Assembly (NCBI RefSeq): GCF_002575655.3
Contig: NC_053038.3
Coordinates: 146,336,885 to 146,400,884 of the forward strand
Source: Aegilops tauschii subsp. strangulata
Lineage: Eukaryota; Streptophyta; Magnoliopsida; Poales; Poaceae
Reading direction: 5' to 3'
DNA length: 64,000 nt
The notes below the pieces were generated by a model. That model was not told where the DNA came from, made no database searches, and saw nothing but the letters and a program-made list of their open reading frames with translations. Positions 1 through 10,715 of this stretch are shown piece by piece; position 1 is the first letter of the stretch; each line of letters opens with the position of its first letter. The position numbers were made by a program, and so were the translations under genes.

Positions 1-969
1 CAGCAGGTCGACGCCGTCTTCTCGCGCTTCCTTGGCCTCCGCTTGCGTGTACATGTTGACCCGGGGCGAGTCGAACTCGATGTCAGTTGGGATGACGGCC
101 TTGGCACCATATACAAGGAAGAACAGAGTGAAGCTGGTTGACTTGTTTGGGGTTGTACGTAGACTCCAGAGGACAGCCGGCAGCTCGTCGAGCCAGCAGC
201 CGGCCGAGCGCTCCAATGGTACGACCAGGCAGGGCTTGATGCCGGAGAGGATGAGGCCGTTTGCTCGCTCGACCTGGCCGTTTGACTCCGGGTGGGCAAC
301 GGACGCTATGTCCAGTCAGATGCCTTGTGTCGCGCAGAAACGTGCCAGTGCTCCTTTGGCAAAGTTTGTTCCATTGTCGGTGATGATGCTGTGCGGCACG
401 CCATACCGAGTAGTGATGTCGGCAATAAATGTCACGGCCGTCGGCCCGTTCAGCTTCTTGATCGGCTTCGCTTCGATCCACTTGGTAAATTTGTCCACGG
501 CGACAAGCAGATGTGTCAAGCCGCCGCGGGCTGTCTTGAATGGGCCCACCATGTCCAGCCCCCAGACGGCAAAGGGCCAGGTGAGGGGGATGGTCTTGAG
601 TGCAGAAGCCGGCATGTGTTGTTTGGTACTGAAGACCTGGCATCCTTTGCAGCATTTGACTATTTCTTTGGCATCTTCCAAGGCAGTCGGCCAGAAGAAA
701 CCGTGGCGGAAGGCTTTGGCCACAAGTGATCTTGAGGCTGCGTGGTGGCCGCATTCGCCTTGGTGGATATCCTCGAGGATTGCTACACCCTTTTTTGGCT
801 CGACGCAGCGCAGGAAGACCCCAGTGACGCTACGCTTGACAAGTTCTCTGTTTATTATTGCATATGCTCCGGCTCGGCGTTGCACTAGTCTTGCCCAGAT
901 CTCATCAGTCGGAAGCTCTCTGTTGACTAGGAAGTTGAGGATGGGCTGGGCCCATGACGGAGCTGTGAC
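1..969 (-). pseudogene. int: Integrase of RLG-1, cut by window edge
   Basis: This is the enzyme that inserts the DNA copy. It is in the same frame as the upstream pol segments. The zinc-binding HHCC part is at EDIHQGECGHHAA and CCKGCQVF. The catalytic core shows GLDMVGPF (first Asp) and SIITDNGTNF (second Asp). A TGA stop at 316-318 interrupts the core; its context suggests CGA. The frame goes on with AHPESNGQVERAN (catalytic Glu) and ELPAVLWSLRTTPN, and leaves the window at base 1, before the C-terminal domain is complete. Confidence 0.9.
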
Positions 970-1767
970 TTATTCTACTGTTAGTACGGCCACTGTGACT
1001 CGGATGGGTGGGTTGGGTGGTGGAGAGTTGGAGTCGGCCACCGCTTCTTGTGTCGCTGCAGTCCCCGGGCCGACTGCTGCAGTCCCCAGGCCGGGTTCTG
1101 AAGTCCCCGAGCCGGGTGCGACTATGGTCGTCCCCGGGCCGCTTGTCGAAGTCCTCGAGCCGCCTGCTGGGTTCCTCCAGTCGGATCCGGCTGCATCGGG
1201 GGCGGGTGGTACGAAGATAGAGTCCGACTCTGGAGACGGCTTGATAGATGGTTTGAGGAGGCGCTGGACAGAGACACCGGTTGGTATAGCCTGTCGGGTG
1301 GAGCCGATCCGTGCCAGGGCGTCTGCCTGGTCGTTGTCGGCCCGTGGCACGTGAAGGAACTCGCACCCTTCGAAGTACCCGCTGATCTGCTGGATGAGGA
1401 ATCGATAGCTCGCCATGTTTGCATCCTTGGTGTCCCAGTCGCCAGATGACTGCTGGATCACCAAGTCCGAGTCGCCATAACACAGGATCCAGTGTATGCC
1501 GAGCTCTTCGGCTAGCCGGAGCCCGTGTATGAGCGCCTCGTATTCAGCCACGTTGTTGGAGGCGGCAAAGTGGATTTGCAGCGTGTATCTGAGCTTGTCA
1601 CCTTTGGGAGAGGTGAGGACGATGTCGGCTCCCAAGCCGGTGCGCATCTTGGACCCATCGAAGTGCATCCGCCAGTGAGTAGAGTCGGGAGCCGGCGGTA
1701 GGTACTGGGTCTCGGCCCAGTCGACGAGGAAGTCAGCCAATGCTTGGGACTTGATGGCGGTGCGGGG
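970..1767 (-). pseudogene. Second (archaeal-type) RNase H of RLG-1
   Basis: This is the additional RNase H that marks Tat-lineage gypsy elements. It starts in frame after the stop at 1768. It shows the catalytic acidic residues in the expected blocks: MHFDGSKM, NVAEYEALIHGLRLAEELG, CYGDSDLVIQQ and RADNDQADALARIGS. A Gly/Pro-rich spacer with degenerate PG-x-GT repeats follows (about 1050-1200), leading to integrase. A TAA stop at 970-972 ends the segment, and the frame continues unchanged into integrase. Confidence 0.9.
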
Positions 1768-3123
1768 CTAGTAGAAGATTGTGTAACGTGCAAGCGCAAT
1801 GGCCCATTTAGCCACCCGGCCGGATGCATCCCGGCTGCCTATGATCTCGGCAAGCAGGGCGGTCCATATGACCGTGATGGGATACTCTTGAAAGTAGGGC
1901 TTCAGCTTGTTGGAAGCGAAGTACACTCCATAGCACATCTTCTGGTAGTGTGGGTAGTTTTGCTTTGAGCTGGACAGTACTTCGCTTAGATAATATACCG
2001 GCCTCTCGACTAGCTGGGCTCGGCCTTCTTCTGGGCGCTGGACCATGATGACTGTACTGACCACTCGGCTAGTTGCGGCAATGTAGAGGAGTATGGGCTC
2101 CTTCTCAGTCGGCGCTGCCAGGACAGGTGGAGTGGTCAGCATCTTCTTCAACTCATGGAAGGCTTGGTCTGCTTGGTCATTCCACTCGAAATGAGTGGAT
2201 TTCTTCATGAGTCGGTACAGGGGGAGAACCTTCTCTCCTAGCCGGCTGATAAAGCGGTTTAGGGAGGCCAGGCACCCAGTGAACTTCTGCACGTCTCGCA
2301 ACTTGGTGGGAATCTCCATTCTCTCAATGGCCTTGATCTTCACAGGGATGCACTCAATGCCGCGTTCGGAGACCAGAAAGCCTAGAAGCTGGCCGGCTGG
2401 TACTCCGAACACGCATTTCATGGGGTTGAGCTTGATCTGGAATCGGCGCAAGTTGGCAAATGTTTCTTTGAGGTCTTCCAGCAGGGTGTCGCGCTTCTCT
2501 GACTTCACCACAATATCATCTACGTAGACGTGGGCATTTCTGCCGAGTTGCTTGAGGAGGCATTTCTGCATGCAACGCTGAAAAGTGGCACCGGCATTCC
2601 TCAAGCCGAATGTCATAGTCAGGTAACAGAAAGCTCCGAATGGTGTGATGAAGGCGGTCTTCAGGCGGTCTGCTGGGTCCAACTTAATCTGGTGGTATCC
2701 TGAGTAGGCATCGAAGAAACTCAACAGCTCGCATCCGGCTGTGGAGTCTATCACTTGATCAATCCATGGCAGAGCAAACGGATCTTTGGGGCAGGCCTTG
2801 TTGAGGCTAGTGTAGTCTATACACATACGCCATTTGTTATTTTTCTTCAACACCAAGACTGGGTTGGCAAGCCACTCTGGAAAAAACACTTCCATAATAA
2901 AGCCGGCGGCAAGGAGCCGGGCTATCTCTTCTCCTACGATTCTTCTCTTCTCTTCTGACAGTCGGCGGAGAGGCTGCTTGACCGGCTTCGCGTCGGCTCG
3001 GACGTGTAACTTGTGCTCGGCGAAATTGTGCTCGGCAAAATCCTTCGGAACACCCGGCATGTCCTTTGGGGACCATGCAAAGATATCTCGATTCTCACGG
3101 AGGAAGTCGACGAGCTCGCCTTC
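1768..3123 (-). pseudogene. pol: Reverse transcriptase and first RNase H of RLG-1
   Basis: This segment copies the element RNA into DNA. It runs in one frame from the stop at 3124 to the stop at 1768. Visible motifs in order: the linker NRDIFAWSPKDMPG, then WLANPVLVLKKNNKWRMCID, LLSFFDAYSGYHQI (with the first catalytic Asp), the FGLRNAGATFQRCM box, and the active site YVDDIVVKS. The connection and gypsy-type RNase H follow (PVYYLSEVL, KLKPYFQEYPITV). The segment is unbroken over about 450 codons. It ends at TAG (1768-1770); the downstream sequence PRTAIKSQALADF-like continues in the same frame, so pol is one frame broken only by point stops. Confidence 0.93.
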
Positions 3124-3844
3124 CTATTTACTATCCAGGTTTGCACCAATGACTGCAAACCTCTCCGGGTTCTCCGGGTCCAGAGGTATCTTCTTCGTCT
3201 CCTTGGCCGGCTGGAAGGAGCCCTGCGCATCATATTCCTTGGGGTTGGGGGACAAGGCCGGCTGCTTGCCGGCCATGGCCACAACTCGCTCCAGCATCTT
3301 CTTATCTTCCGCCACTACGAGGGACTCGGCCAGCCGGCTGCTGGCTGCAGCGCACTCGATGGACTTCTTGTAGTCGCCGGCTACAGCAATGATCCCCTTC
3401 GAGCTCGGCATCTTCATATTCAGGTAGGCGTAGTGGGCACAGCCATGAACTTGCCAGAGCAGGTCGACCAAGCAAGGCGTGGTAAGGGCTTTCCAGATCC
3501 ACTACCTCGAACCAGATTGCTTCTCGGCGAAAGTGATCCTTGTCTCCGAAGAGGACATCCATCTTGATCTTGCCGATCGGGGAACAGGACTGGCCGGGTA
3601 CGATGCCATGGAAAACGGTCCGACTTGGCATGAGCTGCTTCGCCTTGAGGTTCAACTTCTCCATGGTGTCGCAGTACAGTATGTTGATACTGCTTCCGCC
3701 ATCAATCAGAACGCGGGAGAATCGGGCAGCCCGCCTCTCTGTTGCGAGGGTGACATCCAACACCAATGCGTAGGAGCCAGGGGATGGCATCACCTCTGGA
3801 TGATCGGCCCGGCGCCAGTTGATAGGCCTTTCGGACCAATGCAT
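3124..3844 (-). pseudogene. pro: Aspartic protease region of RLG-1 pol
   Basis: This retroviral-type aspartic protease would cut the polyprotein. The frame 3844-3302 has the active-site segment RVLIDGGSSINILY (Asp-Gly-Gly in place of the common Asp-Ser/Thr-Gly) and then HALLGRPALA, the usual flap-to-C-terminal segment. The sequence shifts frame near 3440-3470 and continues in 3471-3124 (CAHYAYLNMKMPSSKG), the linker before reverse transcriptase. A TAG stop at 3124-3126 separates it from the RT segment. The context on both sides is in frame, so a single C-to-T change (CAG to TAG) would explain it. Confidence 0.88.
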
Positions 3845-3886
3845 GATCTCGGGGTGGCTGGAGGCGACTGCGTTGAACTCTTGGTG

Positions 3887-6130
3887 CTATCGGTGCCGGC
3901 TGCGCTTGTCTTCAACCTGGCTTGTGAAGACGACGTAGGCGGCGTGCTCATCAGGGAACTCATCTTGAGTGGCTCTGACTGCTGGTCGGGCAGCCGGCTG
4001 CTGGGGGGGTGGAGGCGGCGGGCCGGGAGGCGGAGGCGGCACCAGCCCCTCGCCCTTGGAGATTCGGGTGAGCCAGTGGCACTTTCGGGTCGTGTGGTTG
4101 GACGGCTTCGCGCCGCTGTGGAACTTGCAGGGGGCATCGAGAGTCTGCTCGTAGGAGAAGGCCGGCTGCCAAGCCGGCCTGCCACACTTCTTCTTGGGAG
4201 CGGGCCGCTCTTCGGGCTGCTCGTCTTCGACTGTGGCCACCTGCCGACTGGTGGAAGGCGGCATAGGGGCCTTGCGCTTGTGGTCGTTCTGGTAGGGGTG
4301 CCGATTGGAGTCGCCAGCCGGCGTCTTAGGAGCCGGAGCGAGCACCTTCCCAGAGGTGTCCACTCGGAGCTCAGTCTTCATCGAGGAGTCAGCTGTGGCG
4401 TACTTGTCTACAATGACCAGCAGCTCGTCGAGGGTAGCCGGTTCATCGCAGAGGAGTCGGTGCTTGAGGAGGGTGCCCTCTCGGCACCCAGCGGTGAAGT
4501 ATTCGATGGCCTGCACCTCGTGCACCCCCTCGCAGGAGTTGCGGAGCTCGGCCCACCGCGTGAGGTAGTCGCGGGTCGATTCGCTGGGCCCTTGGACACA
4601 TAAGGAGAGCTGGCGGGGCTTGGGAGGCCGCTTGTACGTGCTGGTGAAGTTGCGGACCACGACTTCGTGAAGTCCAGCCAGCTGTTGACGCTGTAGGGCT
4701 TGAGGCTGTTGAGCCAGGTCCGTGCCGTGCCTTGCAGCATGAGAGGGACGTACTTCACGGCTACGCGCCTATTGCCGTTCGCAATGCTGACGGCGGTAGA
4801 GTAGTCGATGAGCCAATCTTCCGGCTTCATAGAGCCGTTGTACTTGGGCGTGTCTCTGGGGAGCGAGAACCCTTTGGGGAAGGGTTCGTCGCGGATGCGG
4901 GGGCCAAAGCATGGCGGGCTGACATCATCTTCTTCTTCTAGCGCCAGGGACCGAACTAGGCGGTCGATCCGGTGGCGGGCGTCGTTCTCGCTGACTCCCT
5001 CGCGGCGGCCTAGTCGGCCACCGAGAGTCGGATGGGTGATAGGCGGCGGGGTGAGACCTCTCTCCCCACGAGGCGGGGGAGGAGGCAGATCGCCTTGGCG
5101 CTCCACTGCTCGAGGGCGGCCTTCCGCGTCGCGCTCGATGGTGATTCGAGTCCAGCTGCGGCTAGCAGCCGGTTCCTTGTCCTTCCTTGCACGGGCGCCG
5201 CTCGCAGTCGGCGATCGGGAAGTCGCGGCATGCTCTCGGTGCGGGGGAGGGCTCTCAGCGCGGGCGCCGGCTTCATGCCGTTCTACGGCCGCATCGATCA
5301 GCTGCTGGATGCGCCTTGTCATGTAGGGGAGCTCATCAGCCCCCAGCCCATTCAGCTCTTCTGCTGCCGCCTGAGCAGCTCGCAGATTTTCGAGCGGTGT
5401 GGCGTAAACGGGGCTGTCCGCCCCCAGCACGCTGGCGATGGCCACGTCGCGCTTCTTGACGAGGCCGACTCGGCTCGGCCCGCCGAGGCGGCGTACCAAA
5501 AGCAGCGCGGTCGACTTCGCGCTTGTGGGCCTCGGTGAGGCGTCTCATGGAGGCTATCTTCTGGCCCTCCGTGATGAGGGCGTGGAGGCGTGCCTCAAGG
5601 GTCTCGGCGTCGGCATCGGCCGGGATGGGGACGGACAAGTCATGCATCGCCGCTTGTAGGGCGTCGTGGGCGTTCTTGCCCGAGTCGGTGACGTGGCTGA
5701 TGACCAGCACCTCAGTGACAGCGCTGCTGCCGCTGTCAGCTCGAGGGAGAGGGTCGTCAAATACTACCACGTCGGAGGGGTAGGCGTTGAACGCTACCGT
5801 GTCGGAGTCAACAAGCATCGGGTCGGTGGAGCCGACCGACTCCAAGTCTACAGCAAGCTCGCTGGAGACGTGAAGCTGGTCGAGGAGGCTGACGAGGCGG
5901 CTCTTAGGGTAGTCCGTGCCTGCGTTGGACGCGGACTCGTCGGAGATGCGAGTCTCGCCAAGAAGGTCGGCGAGGCAGCTTGCCACGCAGGCGTCGTCGA
6001 CGCCTTGCAGCGCGTCGGGGCAAGCACCGTCGGGCGTAGCAGGCTGGCTGCGCTCGCGGGGGAGAAAAAGGGTTCCCGTCCAGAACAGGTCTCCGGACGA
6101 CGGTGCACCCGGTCCCACGGTGGGCGCCAT
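3887..6130 (-). pseudogene. gag: gag of RLG-1, frameshifted
   Basis: This encodes the capsid/nucleocapsid polyprotein. The reading frame opens at the ATG overlapping the primer-binding site (N-terminus MAPTVGPGAPSSGD) and runs to about 5480. It then shifts frame (segment 5499 to about 4640) and shifts again (4660-3887). The middle segment holds the capsid core of plant retrotransposon gag (DTPKYNGSMKPEDWL, then GTARTWLNSL). The last segment continues the gag domain (ESTRDYLTRWAELRN) and has a nucleocapsid-like C-x2-H-x7-H-x4-C pattern (CKFHSGAKPSNHTTRKC), a variant of the CCHC knuckle. Proline-rich and charged stretches follow. Two frameshifts make it a pseudogene. Confidence 0.88.
6114..6129 (-). 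other. Primer-binding site of RLG-1
   Basis: Two bases after the LTR 3' end the minus strand reads TGGCGCCCACCGTGGG. It starts with TGG, the complement of a tRNA CCA end. The tRNA species is not assigned. The likely gag ATG (6130-6128) overlaps the start of this site. Confidence 0.75.
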
Positions 6131-6131
6131 A

Positions 6132-7329
6132 TGTTGGGTGGTAGGTGCGACATATGCCAACGGGTGGCTTATCATTGTGGGAGCCAGTAAAACATCGCCG
6201 GTGCCTGGAAACGGGATGAGGCGAAGACATGCACGCCGGCGGATCTTACCCAGGTTTGGGGCTCTCCGTGGAGATAACACCCCTAGTCCTGCTCTGCGGG
6301 GTCTCCGCATGATCACTAGATCAATACAAGTAGCTACAAGTGCTCCTTGAGCTGTTTGGCTAGAGGAAGAAGAAGGGCAAGGCTAGCTCTCCTTTTCTCT
6401 CTATGTGGTGTGTGGAGTTCTATGAGATCAACCCTTTGCATGGGTGTCCCGGGGGGTTTATATAGGCCTACCCTCCAGGGGTACAATGGTAATCCGGCTG
6501 GGCGCGGGTCTCAGCCGTCAGTGTCTATGCTCGCTGGCTTCTCCGCCGGTCATTGGGGTCCGCCGACTGGTGGGTCCCGCCGGCTGCCGGCCTCTTGGCC
6601 GGCAGGCCGGCCTCACTGCTTGGGGGCTGTGTCGGCGGCTGGTTACTGTTGCCTCGCCTCTGATGACGAGGGCTTTGTCGAGGTAAGCGTGGCTATAGTG
6701 TCACCGCCTTGCGAGCTCTCACTGTAGCCTTACCTCGTCTTGTCTCCTTAATGGGGCGCATGCTTAGAGGGAGGGAGGTAGCCGGCTATTGGGAGCCGGC
6801 CACATCCCTGGCCGACTAGAGGAGGCTAGGCCGTCTTCAGATGTCTCTCTGGCAAAGGGGCCCGCCGCCCACGGGCCGTACTGGCACCTGTCGTGGGTGA
6901 CATCGAGGCCAACATGGCTATAGTGCCGCGTCGTACGGGGGATGGCTGGCCCATACGGCGCCCTGTGGCCATGCCTGTTCCGGGATTCGGGGGTAGTGGG
7001 TTGTACTGCGGCCATGCCCCATCCTATCGCCCTTACGTGGGTACAGTCTTAGTAGGTGCAATCTTGGCCGGCTTCTGGGAGTCGGCTTTCTTCATGGCCG
7101 GCATCTGGGAGTCGGTCCTCTTGGAGCCGGCTCCCTGGAGTCGGCTATCTCGTATCTTTCTTGGGGGAGGTTTCTGAGGCTGGGTCGCCTTCTGGGAGTC
7201 AGCCCTGGGGATAGCCGGCCGGGGGAAGGCGGCCCTATGCTTTGTATGCTTGAAGGCCTGAACGGCCTGATAAATTTTCGAAGAGCCAGGGGGAGTCGGT
7301 TAGGCTACTCGTGGCCATTTACTCCGACA
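6132..7329 (-). repeat. 5' LTR of RLG-1
   Basis: On the plus strand it begins TGTTGGGTGG next to the primer-binding site and ends TACTCCGACA. The element-sense LTR therefore begins TGTCGGAGTA and ends in CCCAACA. Length is 1198 bp, a normal gypsy LTR size. It contains a TATA box (6457-6464), the shared U5 module at about 6246-6297, and a GC-rich part full of GCCGGC and CTGGGAGTCGGC-type repeats (about 6560-7220). The right boundary rests on the TG...CA ends and the resumption of RLG-2 sequence, because the other LTR is not in the window. Confidence 0.85.
6457..6464 (-). promoter_or_regulatory. TATA box of RLG-1 LTR
   Basis: The minus strand reads TATATAAA about 330 bp upstream of the LTR 3' end. 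This is a usual position for the U3 promoter of a plant gypsy LTR. Confidence 0.7.
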
Positions 7330-8072
7330 TGCGGCATGTCCTGGCCTTCGCCGGAGTGTTTAACTGAGCTCCGGATGAGCCGGGCTATCCTTCCGCGAAG
7401 TAGTTCGGAGTCCTTTGACGTTGTCCGGGAGCCTGGCTGTCAACTCGAGGTTCGGTTGCAAAGTGCTGCTCGTTGCTTCTGCTGCTAACGCAGTGGTGTA
7501 CTCGTTGATGCCGAAGTAAAGTTCGTCTGTGCCATTAACCGTGATGACGCCGCGTGGACCGGGCGTTTTGAGCTTACGGTAGGCATAATGTGGCACCGCG
7601 TTGAATCGAGCGAACGCGGGTCGTCCGAGCAGTGCCTGATAATCACTCGGAAGGGGACAATTTCGAAGATTAAATCTTCGGTACGGTAATTGTCAGGTGA
7701 TCCGAAGACTACCTCAAGGGCGATGGAGCCTATACAGCTGGCTTCCACACCTAGTATAATGCCTCTGAAAGTGGCTTTAGTGGATTTGATCACCGAATGA
7801 TCGATGCCCATCTTGTGCACTGTGTCCTGGTAAAGCAGGTTTAAACGGCTGCCTCTGTCCATAAGTACTCGTGTGAGGTGGAACCCGTCAATTATTGCGT
7901 CGAGGACTAGTGCGGCTGGGTTGCCCTGATTGGCGTTAACCGGACGATCCGTGCGGTTGAAGGTGACCGGCCCTAGTTTATATTGTAGGACGACTAGTTC
8001 CGTTAAGTTGGCATCCCTAGGGGTGCGTATCCGGTCCGGGTTGGGAATTTGGGTGGTGTTTACCACGTTCAC
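7330..8072 (-). pseudogene. pro: Protease of RLG-2, cut by RLG-1
   Basis: This is an aspartic-protease segment. The frame 8072-7485 contains the active-site region TRVLMDRGSRLNLLY. Family members in this window read Asp-Gly-Gly here (for example VDGGAGLN in A), so Arg replaces a Gly next to the catalytic Asp and again three residues on. The later part (DNYRTEDLIFEIVPF) matches the flap region. After a frameshift the linker continues in 7596-7360 (PHYAYRKLKTPGPRGVITV). The frame is lost before the RLG-1 junction at 7329/7330. Confidence 0.82.
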
Positions 8073-10668
8073 CGTTTGGATTTGTGGGGGAAATTTCTTT
8101 TGCCCTCCTGTGTTCGGTGATCTGGGCTCTTCGTCGCCATCATCGCTTTGAGACCCTCCTTCACTGTTTTTGGCGCCTGCCCTGCCGGCTTGTTTGAAGA
8201 CCCAGCATTCTCTGTTGGTATGGGTGGCTGGCGTCCCTGGGGTGCCATGAATTTGGCATTGACGATCGAGTATGCGATCCAGACTGGATGGACCCGAATT
8301 GTTATTTTTGAGGGGCCTTTCCGCTGACCGGACCTTGAGCCACTAAACCCGGCATTAACTACCATATCTTCGGCATTTTCACCATATTTGCGACGCTTGT
8401 GTTTGTTGCGTCGTGGTTTGCCGTTGCTATCCCTGGCCTCTGATGTGCCAGGTTTGCTTGCTGTGCTGTTACTACGAGCCAACCAGCTATCTTCGCCCGC
8501 ACAAAAGCGGGTCATAAGTGTCGTGAGGGCTGCCATGGATTTTGGCTTCTCTTTACCGAGGTGCCGGGCGAGCCACTCGTCACGGATGTTATGCTTAAAT
8601 GCCTATAAGGCCTTTGCATCCGGATAGTCGACAATTTGGTTCTTCTTAGTTAGGAACCGGATCCAGAATTTTCTGGCCGATTCCCCTGGCAGCTGAGTTA
8701 TATGAAATAAATCGTCAGCATCCGGCGGTCGCACATAAGTGCCCTAGAAATTGTCCAGGAATGCATCTGCTAGGCTCTCCCAACTTCCGATGGAGTTTGC
8801 CGGCAAGCTATTCAGCCAATGCCGAGCCGGCCCTTTGAGTTTTAGTGGGAGGTAATTGATGGCGTGTAGATCATCCCCGCGGGCCATGTGAATGTGGAGG
8901 AAGAAGTCTTCAATCCATACCGCGGGGTCTGTAGTACCATCATATGATTCAATGTTCATGGGTTTAAACCCTTCTGGGAATTCATGATCCATTACTTCAT
9001 CGATGAAGCATAGGGGGTGTGCGGCGCCTCTGTGCCGGGCTATGTCACGACGCAGTTCATACGAGTCTTGTCTGCTGTATTTGGCCCGGCCAGATTTGCT
9101 TTTAGTGTATCCGGCGTGACGATCATCGCCACGCGTTGGGGCGCGACCCCGTGATTCGTAGATTGATCTTGTATGTCCTGCTTTGTTTTCCAATATGTCT
9201 CGCAGGTCCCGCGTGTTGCCCCGGGCCTCAGTGTTTTTGTTTGTCTGGCGACGGGGTGCGGGCTGGACTTCGGGCTGATATGCCCCTCTGTCTCAGCCAC
9301 GAGGTGGCCGATCAGCCGCATTATACGCTGGTGATGTAGGTTTTAATGCTTCATCCTCGAGTTGGGGTAGCAACCTGCGCTTTGGGTAACTCTTGGTTGG
9401 GCGTTCAAGTTCGTATTCCTCGGCCGCAAGGACTTCAGTCCATCTATCCGCTAGCAGATCTTGATCAGCTCGAAGCTGTTGTTGCTTTTTCTTCAGGCTG
9501 TTTGCTGTGGCTATAAGCCGGCGCTTGAAGCGCTCCTGCTCGACGGGATCTTCAGGAATGATAAATTCTTCGTCGCCGAGGCTCGCCTCATCTTCGGAGA
9601 GAGGCATGTAATTGTCATCCTCTGATTCTCCGTCTCCTGCCTGTTTCGGAGGGCTAGCTTGTTCATCCTCCCGCTCGAGGTCTGGCTGGAGGGGATTGTC
9701 GTCGTCTTCGGCACTATCTAGAGCGTTATTGTCTCTTGTGTTGGTATCGCTGCTTTTGCTATGGCGGGACTTAGAGCGGCGCCGCTGACGTCGGTGCTTG
9801 GATTGCTTCTTGGATGGATTATCCTCCACTGTCTTATCGCCATCGCCTTCTTTGGGGGTGTCCACCATGTATATGTCATATGATGAGGTGGCAGTCCAGC
9901 GCCCTGTGGGCGGTGGTTCTCGTTCGTCTCCTGCATCGTCATCCATACCGTCGATGTCTTCGGAGCCAAAGTCGAGCATGTCGGTTAAATCGTCGACAGT
10001 GGCTACTAAGTGGGTGGTGGCTGGGGAGCGAATTTCTTCGCCGTCTGCATCCCATTCTAGCCGGACATAGTTCAGCCAAGGGTCTCCTGACAGGGAGAGA
10101 GACCTCAACGATTTTAGCACCTCGCCAAAGGGCGAGTGCTGAAAGATATCCGCGAAGGTAAACTCCATGATCGGTTCCCAATCCGATTCGACAGGCACGG
10201 ACGCAGGCGGCTCAAAGCTCGTGGCCGGGGATGAATCCAAGTGTCCACAAAACGGGTCTCATAGGAAGTGAAGTCAGTATTCGGCTCTATCGCCACTGAG
10301 TGTGCGGCCTCCGTGGCGGGGTCCATCCACCCGTCCTCAGATGGCGCAATTTGTTCCGGATTGAGGGCCGGAGTCGTTGCAGGTGTGATCTCCCGAACAC
10401 TGTGCGACGGCAGAGCTAAGTCATGCTCGTCGTGATTGTGCGGCGCACCTGACATGGGCTCGAATCCGTCGAAGATCAAGTCTCCGTGGATGTCGGCAGT
10501 ATAGTTCAAGTTTCCAAACCTGACCTGATGGCAAGGGGCGTAGCTCTCGATCTGCTCCAGATGGCCAAGCGAGTTGGCCCGCAGTACTAAGCCGCCGAAT
10601 ACGAAGATCTGTCCGGGGAGGAAAACCTCAACCTGGATCGCATCGTTGCCGATGATCGAAGAAGCCAT
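8073..10668 (-). pseudogene. gag: gag of RLG-2, several frameshifts
   Basis: This is a long gag polyprotein starting 48 bp inside the LTR (MASSIIGNDAIQ), the start matching X. The N-terminal part (10668 to about 10230) shifts frame into 10240-9293, an acidic, Ser/Lys-rich region with the coiled-coil-like stretch RLIATANSLKKKQQQLRADQ. The capsid core follows in 9193-8744 (HPLCFIDEVMDHEFPEGFKP, then YDGTTDPAVWIEDF and GPARHWLNSLP). Further frames run to 8069 (MTRFCAGEDSWLARS). Compared with the single-frame gag of X, RLG-2 has at least three frame disruptions. No classical zinc knuckle is evident. Confidence 0.85.
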
Positions 10669-10696
10669 CTAGCCTTACGGTGACGGCACAGTGGAA

Positions 10697-10714
10697 CTCT
10701 CAATGAAAGCACCA
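10697..10714 (-). other. Primer-binding site of RLG-2
   Basis: One base inside the LTR the minus strand reads TGGTGCTTTCATTGAGAG. The identical sequence lies next to the 5' LTR of X. tRNA not assigned. Confidence 0.7.
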
Positions 10715-10715
10715 A

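Larger units (their letters stand above)
1..7329 (-). mobile_element. RLG-1: Tat-like Ty3/gypsy element, left end outside window
   Basis: This is a minus-strand Ty3/gypsy element. Its 5' LTR lies at the right (6132-7329), followed leftward by primer-binding site, gag, protease, reverse transcriptase with RNase H, a second RNase H and integrase. The 3' LTR is beyond base 1. The order PR-RT-RH-aRH-IN with no chromodomain seen is characteristic of the Tat lineage. It interrupts RLG-2: minus-strand protease-region sequence of RLG-2 resumes at 7330. The expected TSD is TGCGG (7330-7334), but the partner copy is off the window. It is the innermost insertion of the left branch. The coding region has few frameshifts but several stops, so the copy is dead but fairly recent in appearance. 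Family name not assigned. Confidence 0.93.

Noticed and set aside
3479..4603. Long plus-strand frame opposite RLG-1 gag/protease
   Set aside because: Mirror of a GC-rich coding strand; the minus strand carries the recognisable gag and protease motifs.
6114..6129. tRNA genes at the primer-binding sites
   Set aside because: Only 16-18 bases complementary to tRNA 3' ends; no cloverleaf around them.
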